From: Pseudonocardia petroleophila
GTDB lineage: Bacteria > Actinomycetota > Actinomycetes > Mycobacteriales > Pseudonocardiaceae
DNA: 64,000 nucleotides
Assembly (NCBI RefSeq): GCF_014235185.1
Contig: NZ_CP060131.1
Span: forward strand, 4,843,501 to 4,907,500
Direction of reading: 5' to 3'
Positions 23,947 to 34,661 of this stretch are shown piece by piece; the stretch's first letter is position 1, and each line of letters begins with the position of its first letter. The notes below the pieces were generated by a model, which was not told the DNA's origin, made no database searches, and saw only the letters and a program-made list of their open reading frames with translations. A program made the translations under genes and the position numbers.

Positions 23947-24364
23947 GGCGGCGGGCGACCAGCGCGGTGCGCGTCGTGCGGACCTCGGTGAGCCGCGTGG
24001 CACCCAGCTCGGACAGGGTGATCAGGACGCCGCGGGCGTCCTGGGGGTCCGGGGCGCGCACGACCAGGCCCTGCTCGTCGAGCGCGGAGAGCACGCGGCT
24101 CATCGTGGGGGCGGTGACCGCCTCGCGCCGCGCCAGGTCCGACAGGCGCAGCGGGCCGCACTGCTCCACCGTGACCAGCGCCGAGAGCTGCAGCGGCGGG
24201 ATCGACTCGCGTCCGTCGATCCGGATGCGCCGGTGCAGCCGGCCCACGGCGAGGCGCAGGTGGGCGGCGAGCTCGGTCAGCTCGGCGTCGAACGGGTCGG
24301 GGTCCTCGAGAGGGGCGGCGTCGTGGGGGGCGGCCGCGTCGATCCGGTCAGAACGGGCGTTCAT
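23864..24364 (-). CDS. MarR family transcriptional regulator
   Basis: A 166-residue winged-helix protein: IPPLQLSALVTVEQCGPLRL, the recognition helix SDLARREAVTAPTMSRVLSA and the wing DARGVLITLSELGATRL, then a helical dimerisation end. ATG 24364 follows the coaA stop by 17 bases on the same strand, so the two genes are probably cotranscribed. Its regulon is unknown. It is convergent with the esterase gene, with an 83-base overlap. Confidence 0.87.
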   Translation of the reverse strand: MNARSDRIDAAAPHDAAPLEDPDPFDAELTELAAHLRLAVGRLHRRIRIDGRESIPPLQLSALVTVEQCGPLRLSDLARREAVTAPTMSRVLSALDEQGLVVRAPDPQDARGVLITLSELGATRLTEVRTTRTALVARRLTRLDDEQRRALAAAMPALEALLVDDE

Positions 24365-24381
24365 CCCCGCATCGTGCCAGG

Positions 24382-25341
24382 TCAGACCTTCCGCAGTCGC
24401 ACCCCGGTGACGCTGTGGTCGGGGCCCTTGCGCAGCACCAGGCTGGCACGCCCGCGGGTGGGCAGGATGTTGCGCTGCAGGTTGGGCCCGTTGATCTCCG
24501 CCCAGATCTTCTCCGCCCGCGTCACCGCCTGTTCCTCGGTGAGCTCGGCGTAGCGGCGGAAGTAGGACTCCGGGTCGCGGAACGCGGTCTCGCGCAGCCG
24601 CAGGAAGCGGTCGACGTACCAGCGGCGGATGTCCTCGGTGGCGGCGTCGACGTAGACGGAGAAGTCGATGAAGTCGCTCACCGCCAGCGCCGCCCGCCCC
24701 GGCATCGACGACGCGGGCTGCAGGACGTTGAGGCCCTCCAGCAGCAGGATGTCGGGCCGGTGCACGGTGGCCTTCTCGCCGGGGACGATGTCGTAGACCA
24801 GGTGGGAGTACACCGGCGCCGCGACCTCGGCCCGCCCCGCCTTGACCTCGGTGACGAACCGCAGCAGCGCGCGCCGGTCGTAGCTCTCGGGGAAGCCCTT
24901 GCGGGTCATCAGGTCGCGGCGGGCCAGCTCGGCGTTGGGGTGCAGGAACCCGTCGGTCGTCACGAGCTCGACGCGCGGATGCTGCGGCCAGCGGGCGAGC
25001 AGCAGCTTGAGCAGCCGGGCGGTCGTCGACTTGCCGACCGACACCGACCCCGCCACCCCGATGACGAACGGCGTGCGCGCGCTCTGCGCGCCCAGGAACG
25101 TGCGGTAGGCGCGGTAGAGCCGGCCGCCCTCCTGCACGTGCAGGGTGAGCAGCCGCGAGAGCGGGAGGTAGACCTCGCGGACCTCGTCGAGGTCGACCTC
25201 GTCGCCGAGGCTGCGGACCCGCTCCAGCTCCTCCGCGGTGAGCGGCAGCGGCGTGGCCTCCCCCAGCTTCGCCCACGCCTCCCGGTCGAAGTCGACGAAC
25301 GGCGAGGACGCCTCGCGGGCGAGGCTGCTGCGACCGGTCAT
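24382..25341 (-). CDS. coaA: pantothenate kinase (type I)
   Basis: A 319-residue P-loop kinase that phosphorylates pantothenate with ATP, the first and feedback-controlled step of coenzyme A synthesis. It shows SSPFVDFDREAW, the Walker A motif GVAGSVSVGKSTTA (95-108), VELVTTDGFLHPNAEL, MTRKGFPESYDRRALLRFV, APVYSHLVYDIVPGE, LLEGLNVLQ and NILPTRGRASLVLRKG, all typical of bacterial CoaA and its mycobacterial homologues. ATG 25341 matches the family N-terminus; an in-frame TTG 27 bases upstream is less likely. Confidence 0.94.
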   Translation of the reverse strand: MTGRSSLAREASSPFVDFDREAWAKLGEATPLPLTAEELERVRSLGDEVDLDEVREVYLPLSRLLTLHVQEGGRLYRAYRTFLGAQSARTPFVIGVAGSVSVGKSTTARLLKLLLARWPQHPRVELVTTDGFLHPNAELARRDLMTRKGFPESYDRRALLRFVTEVKAGRAEVAAPVYSHLVYDIVPGEKATVHRPDILLLEGLNVLQPASSMPGRAALAVSDFIDFSVYVDAATEDIRRWYVDRFLRLRETAFRDPESYFRRYAELTEEQAVTRAEKIWAEINGPNLQRNILPTRGRASLVLRKGPDHSVTGVRLRKV

Positions 25342-25452
25342 GGGCGGCTGCCGTTCATGAGGGGTCAACCTAGGTCGTACCGGGCCCGACCGCGGGCGGG
25401 GGTGACGTGCGGCTCACCCGGGAGTGTCAAGGGTCACCGGCATCATGCGCCC

Positions 25453-26544
25453 ATGGACCTGACCCGTGAGCAGGTGCTCACGCACCGTCTGCACGCGCAC
25501 GGCCTCGTGGAGCGGGCGAGCGCGCTCACCGACGTCGCCGTGCTCGACCTCGGCGTGCAGAACTCCCCGCCCGGTTCCCTGCCCGTCGCCCTGTCCGCGC
25601 GCCTGCGGGAACCGCTGGGCCCCGACGAGGACCCCACCGACGGCGGGGCGTTCACCCTGGTCTGGTCGCACCGCGGGGCCCCGCACCTGCACCGCACCGC
25701 CGACCTGCCGGCCCTCGCCGCCGCCTGCTGGCCCCGCGACGACGCCGACGCCGCCGCCCGGCTCGGTTGGCAGAAGGCCCGCGCGGCCGCGTCGGGCGGG
25801 GCGGCCCGCTCGGCGTTCCGCACGGCGGCCGACGCGGTGCGGTCGGTGCTCACGGCCCCGATGACGAAGAGCGAGCTGAGCACCGCCGCCACCGCGGCCG
25901 TCCCCGCCGAGCTCTCCCCGTACTGCGCCGCCTGCGAGGTCCACCACATCGGCGAGCAGCTGCTCCGCGTCACCGGGCTCGCCGCCGGGGTGCGGCTGCG
26001 CGGGGCCCGGCCGCTCGTGCTGGAGCCGATCCCCGACTGGCCGGGCCCACCGGCCGACGACGCCGCGGGCACCGCCGCCCTGCAGCGCTCCTACCTGCGG
26101 TTCTTCGCACCGTCCACCGAGGTCGAGATCGCCTCGTTCCTGGGCACCTCGCGCGCGGCGGCGGCCCCCGACCGGCCCGACGACCTCGTCGCGGTGCGGG
26201 TGGAGGGGCGGGCCGCGGCCGCGCCGCCCGAGGTCGTCGACGCCGTGCGGGCCGCGGAACCCGTGCCGGTCGTGCGGCTGCTGCCGCCGTCGGATCCGTG
26301 GCTGCAGAGCCGTGACCGGGAGGTCCTGGTCCCCGACGCCGCGCTGCGCAGGACGATCTGGAAGCCGATCGGGTCGCCGGGGGTGGTGCTGTCCGGGATC
26401 GACGTCGTCGGCACCTGGCGCACGAAGCAGAGGGGCCGGACCCTGCGGGTGGAGATCGCGTGGTCCGGACCCCCGGTCGACCTCGGCGACGAGCCCGAGC
26501 GCCTGGCCGCGGTCCGCGGGGCGTCCGGGGTCGAGGTGGTGTGA
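25453..26544 (+). CDS. winged-helix DNA-binding protein, YcaQ/AlkX (HTH_42) family
   Basis: A 363-residue protein of the HTH_42 family. LTREQVLTHRLHAHGLVERA opens the chain, followed by LGVQNSPPGSLPVAL in the place of the catalytic Q-motif of YcaQ-type glycosylases, SHRGAPHLHRTADLPALAAA and FFAPSTEVEIASFLGTSRAA. Proven members (AlkZ, YcaQ) remove bulky or crosslinking alkyl adducts from DNA. The second catalytic residue (Gln or Asp) is Ser here (QNS), so activity is uncertain. A hairpin follows the stop. ATG 25453 is the first start after the divergent coaA promoter region. Confidence 0.75.
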   Translation: MDLTREQVLTHRLHAHGLVERASALTDVAVLDLGVQNSPPGSLPVALSARLREPLGPDEDPTDGGAFTLVWSHRGAPHLHRTADLPALAAACWPRDDADAAARLGWQKARAAASGGAARSAFRTAADAVRSVLTAPMTKSELSTAATAAVPAELSPYCAACEVHHIGEQLLRVTGLAAGVRLRGARPLVLEPIPDWPGPPADDAAGTAALQRSYLRFFAPSTEVEIASFLGTSRAAAAPDRPDDLVAVRVEGRAAAAPPEVVDAVRAAEPVPVVRLLPPSDPWLQSRDREVLVPDAALRRTIWKPIGSPGVVLSGIDVVGTWRTKQRGRTLRVEIAWSGPPVDLGDEPERLAAVRGASGVEVV

Positions 26545-26545
26545 C

Positions 26546-26574
26546 GGGTGGCTCGGTCTGGGACCGGGCCACCC
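26546..26574 (+). terminator. hairpin terminator after the winged-helix gene
   Basis: GGGTGGC pairs with GCCACCC, and inside it CGGTC with GACCG around the loop TGG, starting two bases after the stop codon. Two single-base bulges interrupt the stem. There is no T-tract, as is usual for actinobacterial terminators. Confidence 0.6.
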
Positions 26575-26632
26575 CGGGTACGTCACCGGAACGTGTCCCT
26601 AGACTGAGCCGACCGAAGCACCGAGGAGCCCG

Positions 26633-27964
26633 ATGACGGTCCTGCTGTCCGTCCTGGGACTCCTGGGCGTCGCCGTACTGACGTTCGGCACGTTCGTGGC
26701 CGTCGCCTCGGAGTTCTCCCTCACCGCGCTGGAGCGCAGCCAGGTCGACGCCCACGTCGCCGAGGCCGACGACGCCCGCGCCCGCACGGTGCAGCGGGCC
26801 CACCGCGACCTGTCGTTCCAGCTCTCCGGCAGCCAGCTGCTCATCACCGTCACCACGCTGGTCACCGGCTACATCGCCGAGCCCGCGATCGCGTCGCTGT
26901 TCCGGCCGGCGCTCGACGCCGCCGGTCTGCCCGAGGGGCCCGCGGCCACCACCGCCACGATCCTGTCGCTGCTGGTCGCCACCACCCTGTCGATGGTGTT
27001 CGGCGAGCTGGTGCCGAAGAACCTCGCCATCGCCAACCCGCTGCGCACCGCGCGCAACGTCGTGTGGCTGCAGAGCGGGTTCGCGCACGCCTTCCGCTGG
27101 CTGATCAGCGCGCTCAACAGCGCCGCCAACGCCGTCGTGCGCCGGGTCGGCGTCGAACCGGCCGAGGAGCTGCGCTCGGCGCGGTCGCCGCGGGAGCTGT
27201 CGTCGCTGGTCCGGTCGAGCGCGCAGAGCGGCACCCTCGACGCGGGCACCGCCACCCTGCTCGACCGGTCGCTGCGCTTCACCGACCGCGTCGCCGAGGA
27301 TCTGATGACCCCCCGCGTCCGGGTGGCCTCCCTCGACGCCGACGACACCCTCGCCGACCTCATCGCCCTCGCCCGCCGCACCGGCTTCTCCCGGTTCCCG
27401 GTCGACGCGGGCGACCCCGACACCGTCCTCGGCGTCGTGCACGTCAAGCAGGCGTTCGGCGGACCGGACCGCCGCACCCCGCTGCGCGAGCTCGTCCAGA
27501 CCGTGCCCACCGTCCCCGGCTCCCTCGACGGCGACGCCCTGCTCACCGCGCTGCGCGGCTCCGGGCTGCAGATGGCCGTCGTCGTCGACGAGTACGGGGG
27601 CACAGCCGGGATCGTCACGCTGGAGGACCTCATCGAGGAGATCGTCGGCGACGTCCACGACGAGCACGACGGCGCCGAGCGCGCCCAGGTGCAGCCCCTC
27701 GTCGACGGCGGGTGGCTGGTCTCGGGCCTGCTGCGCAGCGACGAGGTCGTCGACGCCACCGGGTTCGCGATGCCCGACGGGCCCTACGAGACCCTGGCCG
27801 GGCTGGTGCTCGCGCAGCTGGGCAGGCTCCCCGACGTCGGCGACGAGCTGGTCGTCGACGGGCGGCGGTTCACCGTGACCCGCCGCGACCGCAACCGCGT
27901 GGCGGAGCTGCGGATGCACCCGGCCCAGCCGGCGCCCGCCGTCCAGGAGGCCTCCCGTGGGTAG
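26633..27964 (+). CDS. DUF21/CBS/CorC_HlyC membrane protein
   Basis: A 443-residue protein of the CNNM/CorC (hemolysin C-like) family. The N-terminal DUF21 domain (about 1-190) has four hydrophobic segments and the conserved SMVFGELVPKNLAIANP. A pair of CBS domains follows (about 200-330: DLMTPRVRVASLDADD, then VVVDEYGGTAGIVTLEDLIE with EEIVGDVHDEHD), and a C-terminal CorC_HlyC domain ends the chain. Homologues move Mg2+ or other divalent cations, and the CBS pair binds ATP. It overlaps the next, related gene by eight bases; the two may form a heteromer. Confidence 0.88.
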   Translation: MTVLLSVLGLLGVAVLTFGTFVAVASEFSLTALERSQVDAHVAEADDARARTVQRAHRDLSFQLSGSQLLITVTTLVTGYIAEPAIASLFRPALDAAGLPEGPAATTATILSLLVATTLSMVFGELVPKNLAIANPLRTARNVVWLQSGFAHAFRWLISALNSAANAVVRRVGVEPAEELRSARSPRELSSLVRSSAQSGTLDAGTATLLDRSLRFTDRVAEDLMTPRVRVASLDADDTLADLIALARRTGFSRFPVDAGDPDTVLGVVHVKQAFGGPDRRTPLRELVQTVPTVPGSLDGDALLTALRGSGLQMAVVVDEYGGTAGIVTLEDLIEEIVGDVHDEHDGAERAQVQPLVDGGWLVSGLLRSDEVVDATGFAMPDGPYETLAGLVLAQLGRLPDVGDELVVDGRRFTVTRRDRNRVAELRMHPAQPAPAVQEASRG

Positions 27965-29018
27965 CGACGTCCTCGCCCTGCTCGCCGCGGTGCTGCTGCT
28001 CGCGGCCAACGCGTTCTTCGTCGGCGCCGAGTTCGCGCTGGTCTCGGCCCGGCGCGACCGGCTGGAGTCGATGGCCGACTCCGGTCAGGGCTCCGCCGCG
28101 GTCGTGCTCCGCGCGCACGCCGACCTCTCCCGCATGCTGGCGGCCTCGCAGCTGGGCATCACGATCTGCTCGCTGCTGCTGGGCCGCCTCGGCGAGCCCG
28201 CGGTGGCCCACCTGATCGAGGGCCCGCTGGCGTTCGTCGGCCTGCCCGAGGCCGTGCTGCACCCCCTCGCGTTCGCGATCTCCCTCGCGGTCGTCGTGGT
28301 GGCGCACATGGTGCTGGGCGAGATGGTGCCGAAGAACATCGCGATCGCCGGACCCGAGGCCGCCGCGATGTGGCTGGTGCCCCCGTTCCTGGTGTTCACC
28401 ACGGTGGCCCGCCCGCTGATCGCGTTCTTCAACTTCCTGGCCAACGGCGTGCTGCGCCTGGTCGGGGTGGAGCCGCGCGACGAGCTGGAGGCCGCGTTCA
28501 CCTCCGGCGAGCTGGCCGACCTGATCACCGAGTCGCGCCGGGAGGGCTTCCTCGACGACGAGGAGACCAGCCGCCTCACCCGCACGCTGCGCTCGGCGCA
28601 GGCCACCGTCGCCGACGTCCTCATCACCGCGGGCGACCTGGTGACGCTCCCGCCGCACCCCGTCGTCGGCGACGTCGCCCGCGCCGTCGCCGACACCGGT
28701 TACTCGCGGTTCCCGCTGCGGGCCCGCGACGGCCGCCTCACCGGGTACCTGCACGTCAAGGACATCCTCGACCTGGCCGACGACGAGGCCGCCGCCGTGC
28801 CCCCGGCCCGCGTGCGGGCGCTGCCCGAGGTGTCGACCGGGGCCCGGCTCGACGAGGCGCTGGCCGTGCTGCGGCGCCACCGCGCGCACCTGGGCCGCGC
28901 GGTCGGCCCCGACGGCGGCACCGCGGGCGTCGTCACGATGGAGGACCTCATCGAGCGCTACGTCGGCAACGTCCGCGACGCCACCCACGCGCCGGGCGAC
29001 CGGGTGCGGCCCGCGTAG
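27957..29018 (+). CDS. DUF21/CBS membrane protein, shorter paralogue
   Basis: A 353-residue paralogue of the preceding gene, with DUF21 (FVGAEFALVSARRDRLESMA, HMVLGEMVPKNIAIAGPEAA) and a CBS pair ending in GGTAGVVTMEDLIERYVGNV. It stops soon after the second CBS domain and lacks the C-terminal CorC_HlyC domain of its partner. GTG 27957 lies inside the upstream gene, with an AGGAGG ribosome-binding site 8 bases in front. This tandem arrangement of a long and a short DUF21 gene is common in actinobacteria and suggests a two-subunit transporter. Confidence 0.88.
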   Translation: MGSDVLALLAAVLLLAANAFFVGAEFALVSARRDRLESMADSGQGSAAVVLRAHADLSRMLAASQLGITICSLLLGRLGEPAVAHLIEGPLAFVGLPEAVLHPLAFAISLAVVVVAHMVLGEMVPKNIAIAGPEAAAMWLVPPFLVFTTVARPLIAFFNFLANGVLRLVGVEPRDELEAAFTSGELADLITESRREGFLDDEETSRLTRTLRSAQATVADVLITAGDLVTLPPHPVVGDVARAVADTGYSRFPLRARDGRLTGYLHVKDILDLADDEAAAVPPARVRALPEVSTGARLDEALAVLRRHRAHLGRAVGPDGGTAGVVTMEDLIERYVGNVRDATHAPGDRVRPA

Positions 29019-29064
29019 GGCACCGTGTCCGCCGGCCGCCTCGGCCCCGGGTAGCGTCGCCGGG

Positions 29065-29916
29065 GTGCGGGTGCTCGACGAACCGACGTGGCGCGGCCGG
29101 GCCGCCGCCCACCGCGCCCGCGTGGAGGTCTGGACCGTCCCGCACCGGGAGCGCCGCCGCCGCGGCGAGGCCCACCCCGTCATGGACTTCCTGTTCACCT
29201 ACTACTCGCTGCGCCCCGTGCGGCTGGAGCAGTGGGAGCCGGGCCTGGGCGTGGCCCTGCGCGGGGGCGAGGACCGGCCGGGCCGGGTCCGCGACGGCGA
29301 CGCCGTGCACCTCGACCCCGCCGCCCTGCCCGAGCGGCTGACCGGCACCGCGCGGTTCGTCCGGGCCCTGCTCGACGCCACCGCGTCGCGCCCGCCGCGG
29401 CTGGGCTGCTTCGGGCTGCACGAGTGGGCGATGGTGTACCGCACCGACGCGCCCCGCCACGGCGCCGTCCCGCTGCGGCTGGGATCCGCGGGCACCGACG
29501 CGGTCGTCGAGTCGCTGCCGGTGTACTGCACCCACCACGACGCGTTCCGCTTCTTCACCGCGGCCGCGGTGCCCCGCAACGCGCTCACCCCCACCCGGGA
29601 GGCGCAGGTGGACAACGAGCAGCCGGGCTGCCTGCACGCCACCATGGACCTCTACAAGTGGGCCTACAAGCTCTCCCCCGCCACCCCGTCGGAGCTGCTG
29701 GCCGACTGCTTCGCCCTCGCCGTCGACGTCCGCGAGCTCGACATGCGCGCGAGCCCGTACGACCTCGCCGATCTCGGCTACCCCCCGGTCCGCATCGAGA
29801 CCCCGGCCGGGCGGGCCGAGTACGCCCGCGCCCAGGCCGGGTTCGCCGAGCGGGCCGCTCCCCTGCGGCGTCGCCTCGTCGAGGTCTGCGACCTCGTCGC
29901 CCCGCCCTCCTCCTGA
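29065..29916 (+). CDS. putative 3-methyladenine DNA glycosylase-like protein
   Basis: A 283-residue soluble protein. The block HPVMDFLFTYYSLRPVRLEQ, followed by LGCFGLHEWAMVYRTDAPRH, VYCTHHDAFRFFT and QPGCLHATMDLYKWAYKLSP, belongs to an actinobacterial family that databases commonly label 3-methyladenine DNA glycosylase. I see no helix-hairpin-helix or other recognised glycosylase signature, so the label rests on remembered annotation, not on a motif. The many conserved His, Tyr and Asp residues suggest an enzyme. GTG start; it lies 46 bases after the DUF21 pair on the same strand. Confidence 0.6.
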   Translation: MRVLDEPTWRGRAAAHRARVEVWTVPHRERRRRGEAHPVMDFLFTYYSLRPVRLEQWEPGLGVALRGGEDRPGRVRDGDAVHLDPAALPERLTGTARFVRALLDATASRPPRLGCFGLHEWAMVYRTDAPRHGAVPLRLGSAGTDAVVESLPVYCTHHDAFRFFTAAAVPRNALTPTREAQVDNEQPGCLHATMDLYKWAYKLSPATPSELLADCFALAVDVRELDMRASPYDLADLGYPPVRIETPAGRAEYARAQAGFAERAAPLRRRLVEVCDLVAPPSS

Positions 29917-29957
29917 CGCACCGGGCCGGCCTCGGCCGGTCGAGGCCGTCGTCGTCG

Positions 29958-30002
29958 GTCAATGAAAGATCGACGGTTCGATAGCGTCAATGTTTCATTG
30001 AC
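29958..30002. promoter_or_regulatory. AT-rich nested dyad, orphan operator-like site
   Basis: GTCAATGAAA (29958-29967) and TTTCATTGAC (29993-30002) form a perfect 10-bp inverted repeat. A further GTCAATG at 29986 makes GTCAATGTTTCATTGAC, and ATCGA/TCGAT form an inner dyad at 29969-29982. It is by far the most AT-rich stretch nearby and is followed by a strong purine tract (GGAGAGGAGG). No gene starts next to it on either strand. Confidence 0.6.
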
Positions 30003-30048
30003 ATCGGAGAGGAGGTATCAGGGGGAGGCGGTGGGCGCTCGTCGATCT

Positions 30049-30087
30049 GCGGGCGGGCGCGGACCGGAGGGGGTCGCGCCCGCCCGC
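30049..30087 (-). terminator. strong GC hairpin terminator of the beta-helix gene
   Basis: A perfect 13-bp stem (GCGGGCGGGCGCG with CGCGCCCGCCCGC) and a 13-base loop lie five bases beyond the stop codon of the minus-strand gene. Confidence 0.7.
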
Positions 30088-30091
30088 ACGC

Positions 30092-31066
30092 CTACCGGCA
30101 GGGCACGTTGGCCGTTCCCCTGGCCGCACCGACGGCCCTGTTCGTGCAGGTCACGCGGTTGCGGTCCTTGTTGGTCGAGAGGTTGATCCCGTACCCGGGG
30201 CCGTTGACGGTGGCGGTGTTGCCGCTGAAGACGTTGTCCAGCCCCCACCCGTCGAGGATCCGGTGGAGCTGGAAGCCGTCGGTCGGGGCCGTGGTGCCGA
30301 CGTTGCCGCTGATGGTCCAGCCGTTGCCCTTCACGTCGACCCAGGAGTCCGCGTCGGTCATCCCGGTCCCGGTGAACCGGTTGTTGCGCAGGATCCCGCC
30401 GGTCGTGCCCTCCTTGAGGTCGACGGACTCGGCGCGCGTCGCGGAGATGTCGTTGCCCTCGATGAGGTTGCGGTCGCTGCGGTCCGGCCGGCAGGCGGTG
30501 TAGGTGCACCAGTTGCTCTGCGCGGTGCCGACGTAGATGCCCTCCCCCACCGCAGGCGTCCGGGAGCCGGCGTCGCGGATGACGTTGTTGCGCACCGCGT
30601 TGTCGGAGCTGTTGCGGCGCAGGTGCAGCGCCTCGTCGCCGGTGCCCTCGACGAGCAGGCCCTCGATGCGGCTGTCGCGGGTGGCGTCGGCCATCACGCC
30701 CTTCTGCCCGCCGCGCACGGTGAACCCACTGACCTGCCAGTACCGCGCCCCGTCGAGGTGCAGGGTGTACCCGGTGGCCGTCGTGCCCGCGGTGAGGACG
30801 GCGGTGCGGGGCCCACACAGCACGACCGGCCGGGTCGCCGTCCCGGCCCCGCGGGCGACGAAGGTGCCGGTGTAGGTGCCCGGGGCCAGCCGGACCACCG
30901 ACCCGGGCCCGGCCGCGGCCAGCGCCCGGGTGAGGCCCGCGGCGTCGGAGACGAGCGTCCCGCCGGAGCACGCCCGCGTCGACGGCGGCGCCGCGCTCCC
31001 CACCGAGGGGAGCGCGAGCAGCAGCGCCGCGGCGAGCGGGACGACGAGCAGGCGGGCGAGCGTCAT
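30092..31066 (-). CDS. secreted right-handed parallel beta-helix protein
   Basis: A 324-residue exported protein. The signal peptide runs MTLARLLVVPLAAALLLALP to a probable cleavage after GSA (about residue 25). The mature chain is a right-handed beta-helix with pectate lyase/NosD-like turns: GPGSVVRLAPGTYTGTFVAR, YWQVSGFTVRGGQKGVMADA, IEGLLVEGTGDEALHLRRNS, NAVRNNVIRD, NLIEGNDISA and GILRNNRFTG. Such proteins often bind or cleave cell-wall or plant polysaccharides; no catalytic triad can be assigned. ATG 31066 gives a normal signal peptide; a GTG 24 bases upstream is possible. The strong hairpin after the stop suggests a monocistronic unit. Confidence 0.83.
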   Translation of the reverse strand: MTLARLLVVPLAAALLLALPSVGSAAPPSTRACSGGTLVSDAAGLTRALAAAGPGSVVRLAPGTYTGTFVARGAGTATRPVVLCGPRTAVLTAGTTATGYTLHLDGARYWQVSGFTVRGGQKGVMADATRDSRIEGLLVEGTGDEALHLRRNSSDNAVRNNVIRDAGSRTPAVGEGIYVGTAQSNWCTYTACRPDRSDRNLIEGNDISATRAESVDLKEGTTGGILRNNRFTGTGMTDADSWVDVKGNGWTISGNVGTTAPTDGFQLHRILDGWGLDNVFSGNTATVNGPGYGINLSTNKDRNRVTCTNRAVGAARGTANVPCR

Positions 31067-31164
31067 GCCCCACTGTCGTCGCTCCCGCACCGTCCGTTAG
31101 GCGGAGTGTGGGCCGTTCAGCCCAACGGAGCAGTGCCGTCCGGGGTAGGGCCGGAGCGGGGCCG

Positions 31165-34029
<2,865 letters not shown>

Positions 34030-34072
34030 CGGACGACCTCCGGGGTGACGCGGGCAGGACCGAGCTGCCCTC

Positions 34073-34168
34073 CCCCTCTGTCACCACCCGAAGGCACCTG
34101 AGAGATTCACCTGCACCCGCAGGCTTTCCCCGTCGGCGGACGCTCGCGCGTCACTTTCCAGAGGCGTC
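34073..34168 (-). promoter_or_regulatory. glycine riboswitch, second (proximal) aptamer
   Basis: In minus-strand RNA sense, the P1 arms CCTCTG and CAGAGG enclose the glycine aptamer core. The core contains CTGGAAAGTG, GCCGACGGGGAAAGCC and AATCTCTCAGGTGCC, the last being the highly conserved CTCTCAGG element. It lies directly 3' of the first aptamer and 44 bases upstream of the gcvP start. A small GGGCAG/CTGCCC hairpin (34052-34070) sits between it and the ribosome-binding site. It probably acts as an on-switch for gcvP when glycine is plentiful. Confidence 0.9.
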
Positions 34169-34171
34169 TGC

Positions 34172-34258
34172 CCGCGCGGTCCGTGTGCCTGAGAGGTTCC
34201 GGGGAGGATTTGCTCCTTCGGCGCCCGGCCCGACCTCGACCGGATCTCTTCCGCGCGG
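34172..34258 (-). promoter_or_regulatory. glycine riboswitch, first (distal) aptamer
   Basis: In minus-strand sense this runs from the P1 arm CCGCGCGG through GAAGAGATCC, then CGCCGAAGGAGCAAATCC and GGAACCTCTCAGGCACAC, and closes with the second CCGCGCGG. CCGAAGGAGCAA and CTCTCAGGCA are the textbook glycine-aptamer sequences. With the adjacent second aptamer it makes the usual tandem arrangement in which both bind glycine in front of gcv genes. Confidence 0.92.
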
Positions 34259-34360
34259 CCGTCGACCGCCCCGACACCCTACCGCGGTGCACCGGTCCGT
34301 GACCGCGGTCCGGTAGTGCTACGGACGCGACGCGGGTCACCCCGGCGACACACTTCCGCC

Positions 34361-34651
34361 ATGACCTCGACACCCCCGCCCGTCTCGCCCACCTCCGCCG
34401 CTTTCCACATCCAGGCGGTCCTGTCCTTCGGGATCTCGCTCACCGCGGTCGCCGTCGCCGTGGTCTACCTGCCGGCCGACGGCTGGGTCCGCGCGTTCCT
34501 CGGGCTCGGCATCCTCTACGTCACGACCTCGGCGTTCACCCTCGCCAAGACGATCCGCGACCGCCAGGAGGTGAGCACCGTCGTCACCCGCGTCGACCAG
34601 GCGCGCATGGACAAGCTGCTCGCCGAGCACGACCCCTACGCGGTGCGCTGA
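34361..34651 (+). CDS. YiaA/YiaB two-helix membrane protein
   Basis: A 96-residue protein: AAFHIQAVLSFGISLTAVAV forms the first membrane helix, and WVRAFLGLGILYVTTSAFTL the second, followed by AKTIRDRQE and a charged tail. This is the YiaAB two-helix pattern (helix-turn-helix in the inner membrane, ending with K-x-x-RD). Function is unknown. ATG 34361 starts shortly after the riboswitch promoter region, transcribed away from gcvP, and the gene ends 10 bases before the convergent MerR gene. Confidence 0.85.
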   Translation: MTSTPPPVSPTSAAFHIQAVLSFGISLTAVAVAVVYLPADGWVRAFLGLGILYVTTSAFTLAKTIRDRQEVSTVVTRVDQARMDKLLAEHDPYAVR

Positions 34652-34661
34652 GCCAGGAGGG

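Noticed and set aside
29962..30186. 74-codon plus-strand frame following the AT-rich dyad
   Set aside because: It runs through the beta-helix gene and its terminator, lacks a positioned ribosome site before the ATG, and has an antisense-type composition.
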